64,000 nucleotides of DNA from Microbacterium amylolyticum (GTDB lineage: Bacteria > Actinomycetota > Actinomycetes > Actinomycetales > Microbacteriaceae). Shown here one piece after another: positions 24,629 through 33,340 of the stretch. The notes under the pieces were generated by a model, which was not told the DNA's origin, made no database searches, and was given only the letters and a program-made list of their open reading frames with translations. The stretch is from contig NZ_CP049253.1 of NCBI RefSeq assembly GCF_011046975.1, positions 62,001 through 126,000 on the forward strand, written 5' to 3'. Each line of letters opens with the position of its first letter. The first letter of the stretch is position 1. The position numbers and the translations under genes were made by a program.

Positions 24629-25767
24629 AGCACGTCGAGGTATTTCTTGCTGGGCCAAAGCGCCGGCTCTTCCGGGAGCCACTCTTCGGGAACGACAAAC
24701 TTGTGCTGTCCGATCTTGGCGAGCGTCGCAGCTGCGAAGTTCGCAATGGCCAGCTCTGTGAATTTAAGCGTGCAGGCGCTTCCTTCATAAACTGGCACCA
24801 ATAGCGCTGCATCAAAAGCCCAGTGGTGGAGCTTGCAGAGGCTGATGCCGTTGGGAACAACGTCGAGGTCGTACTTACTCCATGCCAGAATGTGTGCAGC
24901 ATCAACTCCCGAGCGCACCGAGGCTACTCCGCCGTAGACAGCACCGCAGAATGCGCAGCGGTTCCCGTACGCTGCGCGGATGTCGGTACTGAACCTCCGT
25001 CCTGATACCCCTCGGATCTTTGCCAGCCTGTACTCGTGAGCGGATCGCGCGCTGACAGTCGGCTCATCCTCGCCAATTTCGTCGGGTGGAGGAAGCGACG
25101 GGCCCGGGCTGGGAACAATGCCCAAGATTGCTTCCAGTCCCAATAACGGATCAGTGTCCGGTTGCCACCCCGATGCGGCACCGATGAGTGCTCCTTGAAG
25201 CTTGCGCACTATCGAGCTGAGGTGAGTGTCGACCGGGTCACCACTCGCCATGAACGCTCGGTGCTCAACGACAAGAGATCGCACGTTTGTGGGCAACGCG
25301 TCGAGATGCTCATAGACGGCTTCGATCCGCGCCCAGCGGTTGCGTATGCCGATAGTCACTTTCTCATTCTGATTGTCGATGTCGACGAAGACAGGGTCGA
25401 TAGTGACCACATCATTGATCCCCGTGAACTCCGTGTCGGGACCGAACCCGAGACGCGTGAGCACATATCCCTTGTGTCGAGCAACAGGTAGGCCGCTGAA
25501 CGTTCCGTTGAAGTTCCGGCGCGGATCGGGGAGCATCAGCATCGAAGCAAGCATGCGCCCGATCTGAAACGCTTGCGGGCGCAGCGACCGGAGCCGAGGT
25601 TTGCCGCTCTCGCCCGGATCAAGCCAGAGGTCAGTGTCTCGGACGATGCCGTCCGGCCACCTCAACTGGAACGTCCAGGCTTCGAGGCTGATCGCGGTGT
25701 AAGCCGAATCGCTTCCCACGACTTCGTACTCGCCACGACCGCCAGACGTCCGAAAGCCAATGTGCAA
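24595..25767 (-). CDS. HNH endonuclease, probable restriction enzyme
   Basis: A 390-residue protein. The C-terminal third is an HNH nuclease: CAFC (Cys271, Cys274), DAAHILAW (His292), VVPNGISLCKLHHWAFD (Asn306, Cys311, His314/315). The first 230 residues have no recognised domain and may bind the recognition site. Convergent, overlapping position with a C5 methyltransferase argues for a type II restriction enzyme; the recognition sequence is not predictable from this alone. Confidence 0.8.
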   Translation of the reverse strand: MHIGFRTSGGRGEYEVVGSDSAYTAISLEAWTFQLRWPDGIVRDTDLWLDPGESGKPRLRSLRPQAFQIGRMLASMLMLPDPRRNFNGTFSGLPVARHKGYVLTRLGFGPDTEFTGINDVVTIDPVFVDIDNQNEKVTIGIRNRWARIEAVYEHLDALPTNVRSLVVEHRAFMASGDPVDTHLSSIVRKLQGALIGAASGWQPDTDPLLGLEAILGIVPSPGPSLPPPDEIGEDEPTVSARSAHEYRLAKIRGVSGRRFSTDIRAAYGNRCAFCGAVYGGVASVRSGVDAAHILAWSKYDLDVVPNGISLCKLHHWAFDAALLVPVYEGSACTLKFTELAIANFAAATLAKIGQHKFVVPEEWLPEEPALWPSKKYLDVLYADLAIEFAA

Positions 25768-25951
25768 TCGAGTCTCCTCCGGCCAGTCACGGTGATATCG
25801 ACCCGATCATATTGGAGGTCAGCCGAAGATCCTGCGCGGCGCGCTCTCAACCTGCTCGATACGCAACCCGGCGGGATGATGGTCCGACTGTGCGACCGTC
25901 CAGGTGGCGCATGTCAGTTTCTCCGTCAGAATGAGGGGCGCATTCGTCGTG

Positions 25952-26443
25952 TCAAGGGAGGAAGAGGCTTGAGATGCTCGCGATGGTCGTCACGACGAGC
26001 CCGCTCCCGACGAGCACAAGGTTCCAGCGGTTGGAGTCGAGAATGCGTTGCAGCAGCCATTGGCTCTCGTGCTGCGCGAGATGGGGTAGGTTCTCAAGGG
26101 TCGCCCGCACGAAGCCGTGTTCGCCATGCTCAGAGTCGTGACGGATGTGCATCTCGGCGAACACGGGTTTCCACTGAGCGTGCCACGCCTCATGCTCTTC
26201 GGGCGTGAGCTGGGCGCCTCCGTTAACTTCTACCTTCGCGGCTCGGTCGGCGTCCCGCTTCTGCTCGAGCTGTTTAGTCTCCGCACGCTGCTTCGCCTCG
26301 AGGCGTTGGAGCTGGGGGATTCGGTCCTTCGCTTTGATGATGTCCCGTTGCGTGGAGATGACGGCGTTGAAGAGCCCCCACCCGGTGAGGACGAGACCGA
26401 CGACATAGAGCGCGGCGGTGATGACTGTGAGCATGAGTTCCAC
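25952..26443 (-). CDS. Membrane protein with central coiled coil
   Basis: A 163-residue protein with a membrane helix at each end (residues about 5-28 and 142-162). Between them is a Lys/Glu/Gln-rich coiled coil (RDIIKAKDRIPQLQRLEAKQ ... KQLEQKRDADRAAK) and a His-rich stretch (MHIRHDSEHGEHGF). No family recognised. In an island with an R-M system it could be a defence or superinfection factor, but nothing in the sequence proves this. Confidence 0.62.
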   Translation of the reverse strand: MELMLTVITAALYVVGLVLTGWGLFNAVISTQRDIIKAKDRIPQLQRLEAKQRAETKQLEQKRDADRAAKVEVNGGAQLTPEEHEAWHAQWKPVFAEMHIRHDSEHGEHGFVRATLENLPHLAQHESQWLLQRILDSNRWNLVLVGSGLVVTTIASISSLFLP

Positions 26444-26525
26444 TGTGCCAACCTATCGAGCCGCATCCGGGGCGGCAGATGCCCCCGATACTCGGCGAGC
26501 ACCGCATCGCGTTGGTCACGGAGGG

Positions 26526-26711
26526 TTATCCCGGGAAATCCACGATCCCGTCACCGTCCCCAGGATGCGTTGCCGGGGGCCATTCGATCCGCCACCCGTA
26601 TTCCCTGCACACGTCCGCGCCGCCCTCGGGGTACGCCGTGACGCCGCAAGCGGGGCAGATGGGTTGCGCGGCGGCGTCGAGATCGTCGGAGTAGTCCGTC
26701 ACGAAGAACAC
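26526..26711 (-). CDS. Small Cys-containing protein with HPGDGDGIVDFPG tail
   Basis: A 61-residue protein with a CPAC pair and a third Cys (DVCREYGW), suggesting a small zinc-binding fold similar to cysteine-rich CPCC-type proteins. It ends in HPGDGDGIVDFPG, shared with the 23353-23577 protein. GTG 26711 is preceded by AAGG; GTG 26702 is an alternative start. Function unknown. Confidence 0.58.
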   Translation of the reverse strand: MFFVTDYSDDLDAAAQPICPACGVTAYPEGGADVCREYGWRIEWPPATHPGDGDGIVDFPG

Positions 26712-26746
26712 GGTACGTGACCTTGCGCTTGGGTGCTGACTGTCCG

Positions 26747-26770
26747 TCTCTGGATTTACTCGTGGTTTTG
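26747..26770 (+). repeat. Right copy of 24-bp repeat (arm-type site?)
   Basis: Begins TCTCTGGATTTACTCG; one mismatch to 20867-20890. It ends 91 bp before the attR core. Confidence 0.7.
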
Positions 26771-26861
26771 ATCGTTGCCCAGCCGTGCCCGACGCGACCC
26801 GTGCGGGGACGCACCCGCAGAAAGTCAACGCAGGGGCACGCCGGGACGCACCAACCCTTAC

Positions 26862-26914
26862 CAGTGGGTTCAGGGTTCAAGTCCCTGGGGGTGCACCACT
26901 GAGAAGGCCCCGGA
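26862..26914 (+). other. attR: right 53-bp direct repeat
   Basis: Exact copy of 19501-19553, containing the 3' half of tRNA-Lys without its 5' half. Confidence 0.9.
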
Positions 26915-26934
26915 TCTCCATGATCCGGGGCCTT
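26904..26934 (+). terminator. Original tRNA-Lys terminator
   Basis: Thirteen-base stem AAGGCCCCGGATC/GATCCGGGGCCTT with 5-base loop, now separated from the tRNA by the island. Confidence 0.75.
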
Positions 26935-26957
26935 CGTCGTTTCATTTCTCACACAAT

Positions 26958-26971
26958 TGTGAGCGCTAACA
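26958..26971 (+). promoter_or_regulatory. LacI-type operator before araB
   Basis: TGTGAGCGCTAACA is a near-perfect palindrome with the central CG typical of LacI-family operators. It lies about 45 bp upstream of the araB start and differs from the AACGTT-centred palindromes further downstream. Confidence 0.65.
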
Positions 26972-27016
26972 TGTATGCTGGCGGCAGACGGATCAGCTCC
27001 GTCGCGAGACGAACGG

Positions 27017-28624
27017 ATGGTTGCAATGGGGCAGACGGAGAACTTCGCTGACGCAATTCGCGGCGGACAGACGGCACTGGGTATCGAGCTTGGCTCGACC
27101 CGCATCAAGGCATGTCTGACGGATCACACGGGCACCACGCTCGCGTCGGGCGGCTACGAGTGGGAGAACTCGCTCGTTGACGGCCTGTGGAGCTACCCGA
27201 TCGAGCAGGTCCACGAGGGCCTCCGAGCGGCGTACGCGGACCTCGCTGCCAACGTCACCGCCGCGCACGGTATGACGCTCGAAAAGGTCGGTGCCATCGG
27301 CGTCTCGGCGATGATGCACGGTTACCTCGCGTTCGACGCTCAGGGCGACCTTCTCGTTCCTTTCCGCACCTGGCGCAACGTCAACACCGAACGCGCCGCC
27401 GCGAAGCTGTCTGGTGAGCTCGACTTCAACATCCCCCTGCGTTGGTCGGTTGCCCACCTCTTCGAGGCCGTTCTGGGCCGGGAAGAGCACGTTGCGAGCA
27501 TCTCGCACATCAATACACTCGCCGGCTATGTGCACGAGAAGCTCACCGGCGAGCGGGTGCTCGGCGTCGGTGATGCCTCCGGTGTCTTCCCGATTGACCC
27601 CGCAACGGGCACCTATGACGCTGCGCGCCTGGCCAAAACGGACGCTCTTCTTGCTGAAGCCGGCGCCCCACACCTCACGCTCGCGAACGTTCTTCCTGTC
27701 GTCAAGCGTGCGGGGGAGAGCGCCGGTGTCCTGACGGAAGCGGGCGCTGCTCTTCTCGACACGACGGGCTCACTTCAGGCCGGTGCGATTGCTGCCGCCC
27801 CCGAGGGCGACGCGGGAACCGGCATGGTGGCGACGAACGCCGTTTTGCCTCGCACCGGAAACGTCAGCGCGGGAACGAGCTTCTTCAGCATGGTTGTTCT
27901 GGAGAAGCCTCTGACCACTCGTCATGAAGAGATCGACATTGTGACGACACCCGCGGGTGACCTCGTCGCGATGGTGCACTGCAACAACGGGGCCAGTGAG
28001 CTCGGCGCCTGGGCAGGTGTGTTCCGCGAGTTCGCGGTCGCCCTCGGCTCCTCGGCGTCCGCCGATGACGTCTTCGGCGCCCTGCTCAGCGGGGCACTCA
28101 CGCCTGGTGCCGACGATGGAATCCTCGCCTACAACCACCTCTCGGGTGAGCCGATCGCCGGCCTCCCCGAGGGACGCCCGCTCATCGTGCGTACGCCGTC
28201 GTCGACGCTGTCGCTTGCGGGTCTCATGCGCGCGCAGGTGCGCGGATCTTTTGCCACGCTCAGCCTCGGGATGCGTGCCCTCGCCGACGAGGGAGTCCAG
28301 ATCGACGAGATGCACGCCCACGGCGGAGTCTTCCGCACCGCAGGCGTCGCTCAGCGACTGCTGGCGGCCGCGCTGGGCGCTCCTGTTGTCGTCGGTGAGA
28401 CGGCATCCGAGGGCGGCGCGTGGGGAATGGCCGTTCTGGCCGCCTACACCCTCTCTGCGTCCGATCAGCCCCTCCACGCCTGGCTCGACGAGACGATCTT
28501 TGCCGGCTCCGAAACGAGCCGCGTCACCCCGACCGCCGACGACATTGCCGACCACGCGGCATACCTTGATCGGTGGGCCGATGGCCTCGCCATCGAGCGC
28601 ACCGCCGTCGCGACAACCCGCTGA
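27017..28624 (+). CDS. araB: FGGY-family L-ribulokinase
   Basis: A 535-residue sugar kinase. The N-terminal phosphate loop is GIELGSTRIKACLTD; ISAMMHGYLAFD-like and GNVSAGTSFFSM segments match the FGGY family, and HAHGGVFRTAGVAQRLLAAAL is the C-terminal ATP-binding part. It should phosphorylate L-ribulose, since araD and araA follow in the same operon. It differs from the classic E. coli AraB and belongs to the xylulokinase-like kinases used in actinobacteria. ATG 27017 is chosen because the operator overlaps the earlier ATG at 26975. Confidence 0.82.
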   Translation: MVAMGQTENFADAIRGGQTALGIELGSTRIKACLTDHTGTTLASGGYEWENSLVDGLWSYPIEQVHEGLRAAYADLAANVTAAHGMTLEKVGAIGVSAMMHGYLAFDAQGDLLVPFRTWRNVNTERAAAKLSGELDFNIPLRWSVAHLFEAVLGREEHVASISHINTLAGYVHEKLTGERVLGVGDASGVFPIDPATGTYDAARLAKTDALLAEAGAPHLTLANVLPVVKRAGESAGVLTEAGAALLDTTGSLQAGAIAAAPEGDAGTGMVATNAVLPRTGNVSAGTSFFSMVVLEKPLTTRHEEIDIVTTPAGDLVAMVHCNNGASELGAWAGVFREFAVALGSSASADDVFGALLSGALTPGADDGILAYNHLSGEPIAGLPEGRPLIVRTPSSTLSLAGLMRAQVRGSFATLSLGMRALADEGVQIDEMHAHGGVFRTAGVAQRLLAAALGAPVVVGETASEGGAWGMAVLAAYTLSASDQPLHAWLDETIFAGSETSRVTPTADDIADHAAYLDRWADGLAIERTAVATTR

Positions 28625-28636
28625 GAGGAAGCACCC

Positions 28637-29338
28637 ATGCCTGCTGTCACCGAAGTTCCCGCCGCAATGCGGGAGGCGGTTGACGCCGCCAAGAAGAGAG
28701 TTGCCGATCTGCACGATGAGCTACCCCGCTGGGAGCTTGTCGTCTGGACAGCTGGCAACGTGTCCGAGCGCGTCAAGGGTGTCGACGGACATCCCGATGT
28801 GCTCGTCATCAAGCCCTCGGGCGTTTCGTATGACGAACTGGACGCCGAGGCGATGGTTGTCACCGACCTCAAGGGTGAACTCATCGAGGGCACGCGCAAT
28901 CCGTCGTCAGACACCGCCGCGCACGCGTACGTCTACGAGCACATGCCCGAGGTGAACGGCGTTGTGCACACACACTCGACGTACGCGACAGCCTGGGCCG
29001 CGCGCGGCGAGGAGATTCCCTGCGTTCTGACGATGATGGGCGACGAGTTCGGCGGAGCGATCCCCGTTGGTCCCTTCGCGATCATCGGTGATGACTCGAT
29101 CGGCCGCGGAATTGTCGAAACGCTCTCGGGCCACCGTTCGCGCGCCGTTCTGATGAAGAACCACGGACCCTTCACCATCGGCAAGGACGCGAAGGACGCC
29201 GTCAAAGCGGCCGTTCTGCTGGAAGAGGTTGCCCGCACGGTGCACATCTCTCGCCAGCTTGGCGATCCGGTCGCTATTCCGCAGCAGTACGTCGACTCCC
29301 TCTTCGACCGCTACCAGAACGTTTACGGCCAGCACTGA
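28637..29338 (+). CDS. araD: L-ribulose-5-phosphate 4-epimerase
   Basis: A 233-residue class-II-aldolase-fold enzyme that converts L-ribulose 5-phosphate to D-xylulose 5-phosphate. Zinc ligands are in [23 protein letters not shown] and [13 protein letters not shown] match the substrate pocket. GAGAGGAAG precedes the ATG, 12 bases after araB. Confidence 0.92.
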   Translation: MPAVTEVPAAMREAVDAAKKRVADLHDELPRWELVVWTAGNVSERVKGVDGHPDVLVIKPSGVSYDELDAEAMVVTDLKGELIEGTRNPSSDTAAHAYVYEHMPEVNGVVHTHSTYATAWAARGEEIPCVLTMMGDEFGGAIPVGPFAIIGDDSIGRGIVETLSGHRSRAVLMKNHGPFTIGKDAKDAVKAAVLLEEVARTVHISRQLGDPVAIPQQYVDSLFDRYQNVYGQH

Positions 29339-29364
29339 CGCTCGCGGCCACGAAAGGAACACCC

Positions 29365-30870
29365 ATGACGAAGGCATATGCCGACAAAGAGATCTGGTTC
29401 CTCACGGGAAGCCAGGATCTCTACGGCGAAGAAACCCTCAAGCAGGTTGCGGAGCAGTCGCAGGCGGTTGCACGCGGACTCGACGACGCCGCCGAGGTCC
29501 CCGCGAACATCGTGTGGAAGCCGGTTCTGAAGGACTCAGCATCGATCCGCCGGGCCATGCTCGACGCGAACGCTGATGACAACGTGCTCGGCGTCATCAC
29601 CTGGATGCACACGTTCAGCCCCGCGAAGATGTGGATCGCGGGCCTCGAAGAGCTCGTGAAGCCGCTTCTTCACCTGCACACCCAGGCGAACGTCGAACTC
29701 CCATGGGACACCATCGACTTCGATTTCATGAACCTCAACCAGGCTGCGCACGGTGACCGCGAATACGCGTACATCCTCAGCCGGCTGGGCAACGCCCGCA
29801 AGACCGTTGTCGGACACGTGAGTGACCCGCGCGTGATCTCTGAAACCGCAACATGGGTGCGCGCCGCCGCCGGTCTGCACGCGGCGAAGAACCTTAAGGT
29901 TGCTCGCTTCGGCGACAACATGCGCTTCGTCGCCGTGACCGAGGGCGACAAGACCGAGGCCGAGATCAAGCTGGGCGTTCAGGTGAACACCTGGGGCGTC
30001 AATGAACTCATCGAAAAGGTCGATGCCGCGACCGATGCTCAGATCGACGCACTCGTTGCTGAGTACGAGGCGCAGTACGAGGTTGTCCCTGAGCTGCAGA
30101 AGGGCGGCGAGCGTCACCAGTCGCTGCGCGACGCCGCGGCAATTGAGGTGGGCTTGCGCACCTTCCTGACCGAGGGCGGTTTCGGTGCTTTCACCGATAA
30201 CTTCGAGGACCTCGGGACGCTGAAACAGCTTCCCGGCATCGCCGTGCAGCGCCTGATGGCCGAGGGCTACGGCTTCGGCGGCGAGGGGGACTGGAAGACG
30301 GCCGTTCTCGTCCACGTTGCCGGCGTGATGGGTAGGGGCCTGCCCGGAGGCGCCAGCCTCATGGAGGACTACACCTACGACCTCACTCCGGGTGAGGGCC
30401 AGATCCTGGGCGCTCACATGCTGGAGGTGGCCCCGTCGCTGTCGTCAAAGAAGGCACGCGTTGAGATCCACCCGCTCGGCATTGGCGGCAAGGACGACCC
30501 CGTCCGCCTCGTGTTCACCGCTGACCCGGGCCCGGCGATCGTTGTCGCTATGAGCGACATCCGCACCCGTTTCCGCCTGGTGGCAAACGTTGTCGAGAAC
30601 GTCGAAACGCCGGATTTGCCGAACCTTCCCGTCGGCCGTGCTGTCTGGAAGCCCGCGCCGAACCTCCCCACCAGCGCTGCGTGCTGGATGGCGGCTGGCG
30701 CGGCCCATCACACGGTGATGTCGAATGCCATCGGCATCGACGTGTTCCGTGACTTCGCCGCGATGGCTGGTATTGAACTCGTCACAATCGACGAGTCGAC
30801 GACGGTTCACGGTTTCCACAATGAGCTGAAGTGGAACCAGGTCTACCACCACATCAACGGCGGTCTCTGA
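29365..30870 (+). CDS. araA: L-arabinose isomerase
   Basis: A 501-residue enzyme converting L-arabinose to L-ribulose. The family signatures are [34 protein letters not shown], and the metal-binding Glu/His residues in [13 protein letters not shown] and [11 protein letters not shown]. It is the usual length for the family. The strong RBS (AAAGGAAC) and 26-base gap place it third in the operon. Confidence 0.95.
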   Translation: MTKAYADKEIWFLTGSQDLYGEETLKQVAEQSQAVARGLDDAAEVPANIVWKPVLKDSASIRRAMLDANADDNVLGVITWMHTFSPAKMWIAGLEELVKPLLHLHTQANVELPWDTIDFDFMNLNQAAHGDREYAYILSRLGNARKTVVGHVSDPRVISETATWVRAAAGLHAAKNLKVARFGDNMRFVAVTEGDKTEAEIKLGVQVNTWGVNELIEKVDAATDAQIDALVAEYEAQYEVVPELQKGGERHQSLRDAAAIEVGLRTFLTEGGFGAFTDNFEDLGTLKQLPGIAVQRLMAEGYGFGGEGDWKTAVLVHVAGVMGRGLPGGASLMEDYTYDLTPGEGQILGAHMLEVAPSLSSKKARVEIHPLGIGGKDDPVRLVFTADPGPAIVVAMSDIRTRFRLVANVVENVETPDLPNLPVGRAVWKPAPNLPTSAACWMAAGAAHHTVMSNAIGIDVFRDFAAMAGIELVTIDESTTVHGFHNELKWNQVYHHINGGL

Positions 30871-30884
30871 TCTGAAAGAACCGA

Positions 30885-30937
30885 CCGAGATACTGTCAAG
30901 GCTCCGCCCCATGGGTGGAGCCTTGACAGTATCTCGG
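30885..30937 (+). terminator. Perfect 21-bp hairpin after araA
   Basis: CCGAGATACTGTCAAGGCTCC (30885-30905) pairs exactly with 30917-30937 around an 11-base loop. No T run follows, so it may act as a terminator or as a 3' mRNA-stabilising structure before the transporter genes. Confidence 0.65.
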
Positions 30938-30967
30938 AGATGCGTAGGATAGATTTACAACGATTAC

Positions 30968-30981
30968 CTACAACGTTGTAG
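30968..30981 (+). promoter_or_regulatory. Palindromic operator before the ABC importer
   Basis: CTACAACGTTGTAG is a perfect 14-bp palindrome 40 bp upstream of the binding-protein gene, with a second half-site TTACAACG just upstream. The same core occurs before the LacI gene at 38170. Confidence 0.75.
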
Positions 30982-31020
30982 ATCCCTACAGACGAGGGTG
31001 TCGAAAGGACAGCACACGAT

Positions 31021-32349
31021 ATGAAGAACCGACTTCTCGCGAGCGGTGCAGCAGTCGCCGTCGCGGCAGTAGCACTGACGGGATGCTCGGGTGATACCCA
31101 AGCTTCCTGCACGAACACCATCACGAAGACAGACGCCGAACAGGTGACTGTCTGGGCGTGGTACCCCGCGTTCGCTCAGGTCGTTGACCTCTTCAACGAG
31201 ACTCACGATGATGTGCAGATCTGCTGGACCAACGCTGGTCAGGGCAACGATCAGTACTCGAAGTTCTCGACGGCGATCGAAGCCGGTTCGGGCGCGCCCG
31301 ACGTTCTGCAGCTCGAGTTCGAGGTGCTTTCGAGCTTCGCGATTCGTGATGCCCTTGTTGACCTGAGTGAGTACGGAGCGAACGACGTTCGCACCAACTA
31401 CACCGACGGTGCATGGGAAGACGCATCCAGCGGTGACGCTGTGTACGCCATTCCTGTCGACGGTGGCCCCATGGGCATGATCTACCGCGCGGATATCTTC
31501 GACGAGTACGGCATCGAGGTTCCCGAAACGTGGGACGAGTTTGCTGACGCCGCACAGGCACTCAAGGATGCGGGCGCTCCCGGCGTTCTCGCCGACTTCC
31601 CGACCAACGGTCGCGCCTTCAACCAGGCCCTGTTCGCGCAGGCCGGAAGCACGCCGTTCGTTTACGACAGCGCGAACCCGCAGGAGATCGGCATCGAGGT
31701 CAACGACGACGGCGCGAAGGAGGTTCTCGCCTACTGGCAGGACCTCGTCGAGCGCGACCTCGTCGCAACGGACGACGCCTTCACCGCTGACTACAACACG
31801 AACCTCGTCAACGGCACCTACGCCGTCTACATCGCTGCAGCATGGGGCCCGGGATACCTCGGTGGCCTCGCTGACGCCGACGAGGACGCCGTGTGGCGTG
31901 CGGCACCGGTCCCGCAGTGGGACACTGCGAACCCGGTCCAGATTAACTGGGGTGGCTCGTCCTTCGGCGTGACGTCGCAGTCGGACAAGCCCGAGCTGGC
32001 CGCGCTCGTGGCGAAGGAAATCTTTGGCACAGAAGAAGCATGGGAGATCGGCGTCGACCAGGCAGCGCTGTTCCCGCTCTGGACCCCGGTTCTTGAGTCC
32101 GATGAGTTTGCGCAGAAGGAATACCCCTTCTTCGCCGGCCAGAAGATCAACGAGGACGTGTTCCTCGAAGCCGCAGCCGGGTACGAGGGCTTCACGTTCA
32201 GCCCGTTCCAGAACTACGCGTACGACCAGCTCACGGAAGAGCTGTACGCGATGGTCGAAGGCCAGCAGAACGCCGATGAGGCGCTCGACACGCTGCAGGA
32301 CAGCCTTGAGCAGTACGCAACGCAGCAGGGCTTCGAGCTCCTGAACTGA
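31021..32349 (+). CDS. Sugar ABC transporter substrate-binding lipoprotein
   Basis: A 442-residue extracellular binding protein of the CUT1 type. The signal peptide ends in ALTGC (lipidated Cys22). VWAWYPAFAQVVDLFNETH starts the first lobe, and the oligosaccharide-binding signature is GNDQYSKFSTAIEAGSGAPDV. With two permease genes behind it, it probably captures arabinose or arabino-oligosaccharides. No ATPase is encoded; a shared MsiK-type ATPase is likely. Confidence 0.88.
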   Translation: MKNRLLASGAAVAVAAVALTGCSGDTQASCTNTITKTDAEQVTVWAWYPAFAQVVDLFNETHDDVQICWTNAGQGNDQYSKFSTAIEAGSGAPDVLQLEFEVLSSFAIRDALVDLSEYGANDVRTNYTDGAWEDASSGDAVYAIPVDGGPMGMIYRADIFDEYGIEVPETWDEFADAAQALKDAGAPGVLADFPTNGRAFNQALFAQAGSTPFVYDSANPQEIGIEVNDDGAKEVLAYWQDLVERDLVATDDAFTADYNTNLVNGTYAVYIAAAWGPGYLGGLADADEDAVWRAAPVPQWDTANPVQINWGGSSFGVTSQSDKPELAALVAKEIFGTEEAWEIGVDQAALFPLWTPVLESDEFAQKEYPFFAGQKINEDVFLEAAAGYEGFTFSPFQNYAYDQLTEELYAMVEGQQNADEALDTLQDSLEQYATQQGFELLN

Positions 32350-32422
32350 CACACCCCCTGAACGTCGGGCCGGTCGCGATATGCGCGCGGCTGGCCCGAT
32401 GTGACCGGTCGACGGAGACTCC

Positions 32423-33340
32423 ATGACGACTACGACGGCAGCCCCCACGAGGCCGCGCATCAGCTTGCAGCGCAAGCGCCAGCGATACGGCTGGTTCTAC
32501 GTGACGCCGTTCCTCGCGATTTTCGCTCTCTTCTTTATCGTTCCGCTCGGCTATGCGGCGTGGATGAGTCTGTTCTCATCAACGCTCGCGGGCGGATCAC
32601 AATTCGCGGGTCTCGGCAACTATGTGCGGGCCTTTACGGACCCGCTGTTCATCGGTGGTATAGGACGCGTCGCGGCCTTCGGCCTCGTGATGATTCCCGC
32701 ACAGTTGATCGTTGCGATCACCGCGGCGCTTGTGCTCGACACACTCGCAACAACGCTGTCGAAGATCTCACGACTGCTGATCTTCGCGCCCTACGCGATC
32801 CCCGTTGTCGTGGGCGCGTTGATGTGGAGCTTCCTCTACAGCCCGCGGTTCGGACCGGCATCGACGATCTTCGAATGGTTCGGCATGGCCGCACCAGACT
32901 TCCTCTCGTCGAGTGCGATCTTCGGCAGCCTCGTGAACATCGTCACATGGCAGTGGGCCGGCTACTACATGATCATCGTGTACGCGGCGCTTCGCTCTGT
33001 TGATCCCGCGATTTACGAAGCGGCGCGCATCGACGGTGCGAACGGGTTCCACATCGCGATGCGCATCAAGGTTCCGATGATTTCGAGTTCGATGGTCATG
33101 GTCATCACCTTCGCTCTTATCGGCACGCTCCAGTTCTTCACCGAACCCGTTGTGCTCCGCAGCATGGCGGCCGGCGCGATTGACTCGGCCTACACCCCGA
33201 ACATGTACGCATACGCGCTTGCGTTCCAGTACAGCCAGTTCAACTATGCCTCGGCGATCGCGTTCTCCCTCGGAATCCTCGTGTTTATCGGGTCGTTCAT
33301 CTTCCTGTTCTTCACGCGCAAGCAGAGCGGACTGAAATAA
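32423..33340 (+). CDS. Sugar ABC transporter permease (MalF type)
   Basis: A 305-residue permease with six predicted membrane helices and the EAA loop EAARIDGANGFHIAMRIKVP near residue 200, the contact site for the ATPase. A basic N-terminal tail precedes the first helix. Its stop overlaps the next permease start (TAATGG). Confidence 0.9.
   Translation: MTTTTAAPTRPRISLQRKRQRYGWFYVTPFLAIFALFFIVPLGYAAWMSLFSSTLAGGSQFAGLGNYVRAFTDPLFIGGIGRVAAFGLVMIPAQLIVAITAALVLDTLATTLSKISRLLIFAPYAIPVVVGALMWSFLYSPRFGPASTIFEWFGMAAPDFLSSSAIFGSLVNIVTWQWAGYYMIIVYAALRSVDPAIYEAARIDGANGFHIAMRIKVPMISSSMVMVITFALIGTLQFFTEPVVLRSMAAGAIDSAYTPNMYAYALAFQYSQFNYASAIAFSLGILVFIGSFIFLFFTRKQSGLK

Larger units (their letters stand above)
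19501..26914. mobile_element. tRNA-Lys integrative island (7.36 kb)
   Basis: Bounded by the exact 53-bp direct repeat at tRNA-Lys. It contains a tyrosine integrase near the tRNA end, a cytosine methyltransferase with an HNH nuclease, ImmA/IrrE and holin-like remnants, small unique genes and a later IS insertion. No structural phage genes or conjugation genes are present, so it resembles a reduced phage satellite or a small R-M island. Mobility is untested. Confidence 0.85.

Noticed and set aside
26862..26898. Second tRNA-Lys gene
   Set aside because: Only the 3' half is present; it is the attR duplication.
19501..26914. Complete prophage
   Set aside because: No terminase, portal, capsid or tail genes; only integrase and small remnants are present.
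30964..32475. 503-codon antisense frame over the sugar-binding protein
   Set aside because: Composition artefact; the plus strand encodes an unmistakable lipoprotein.
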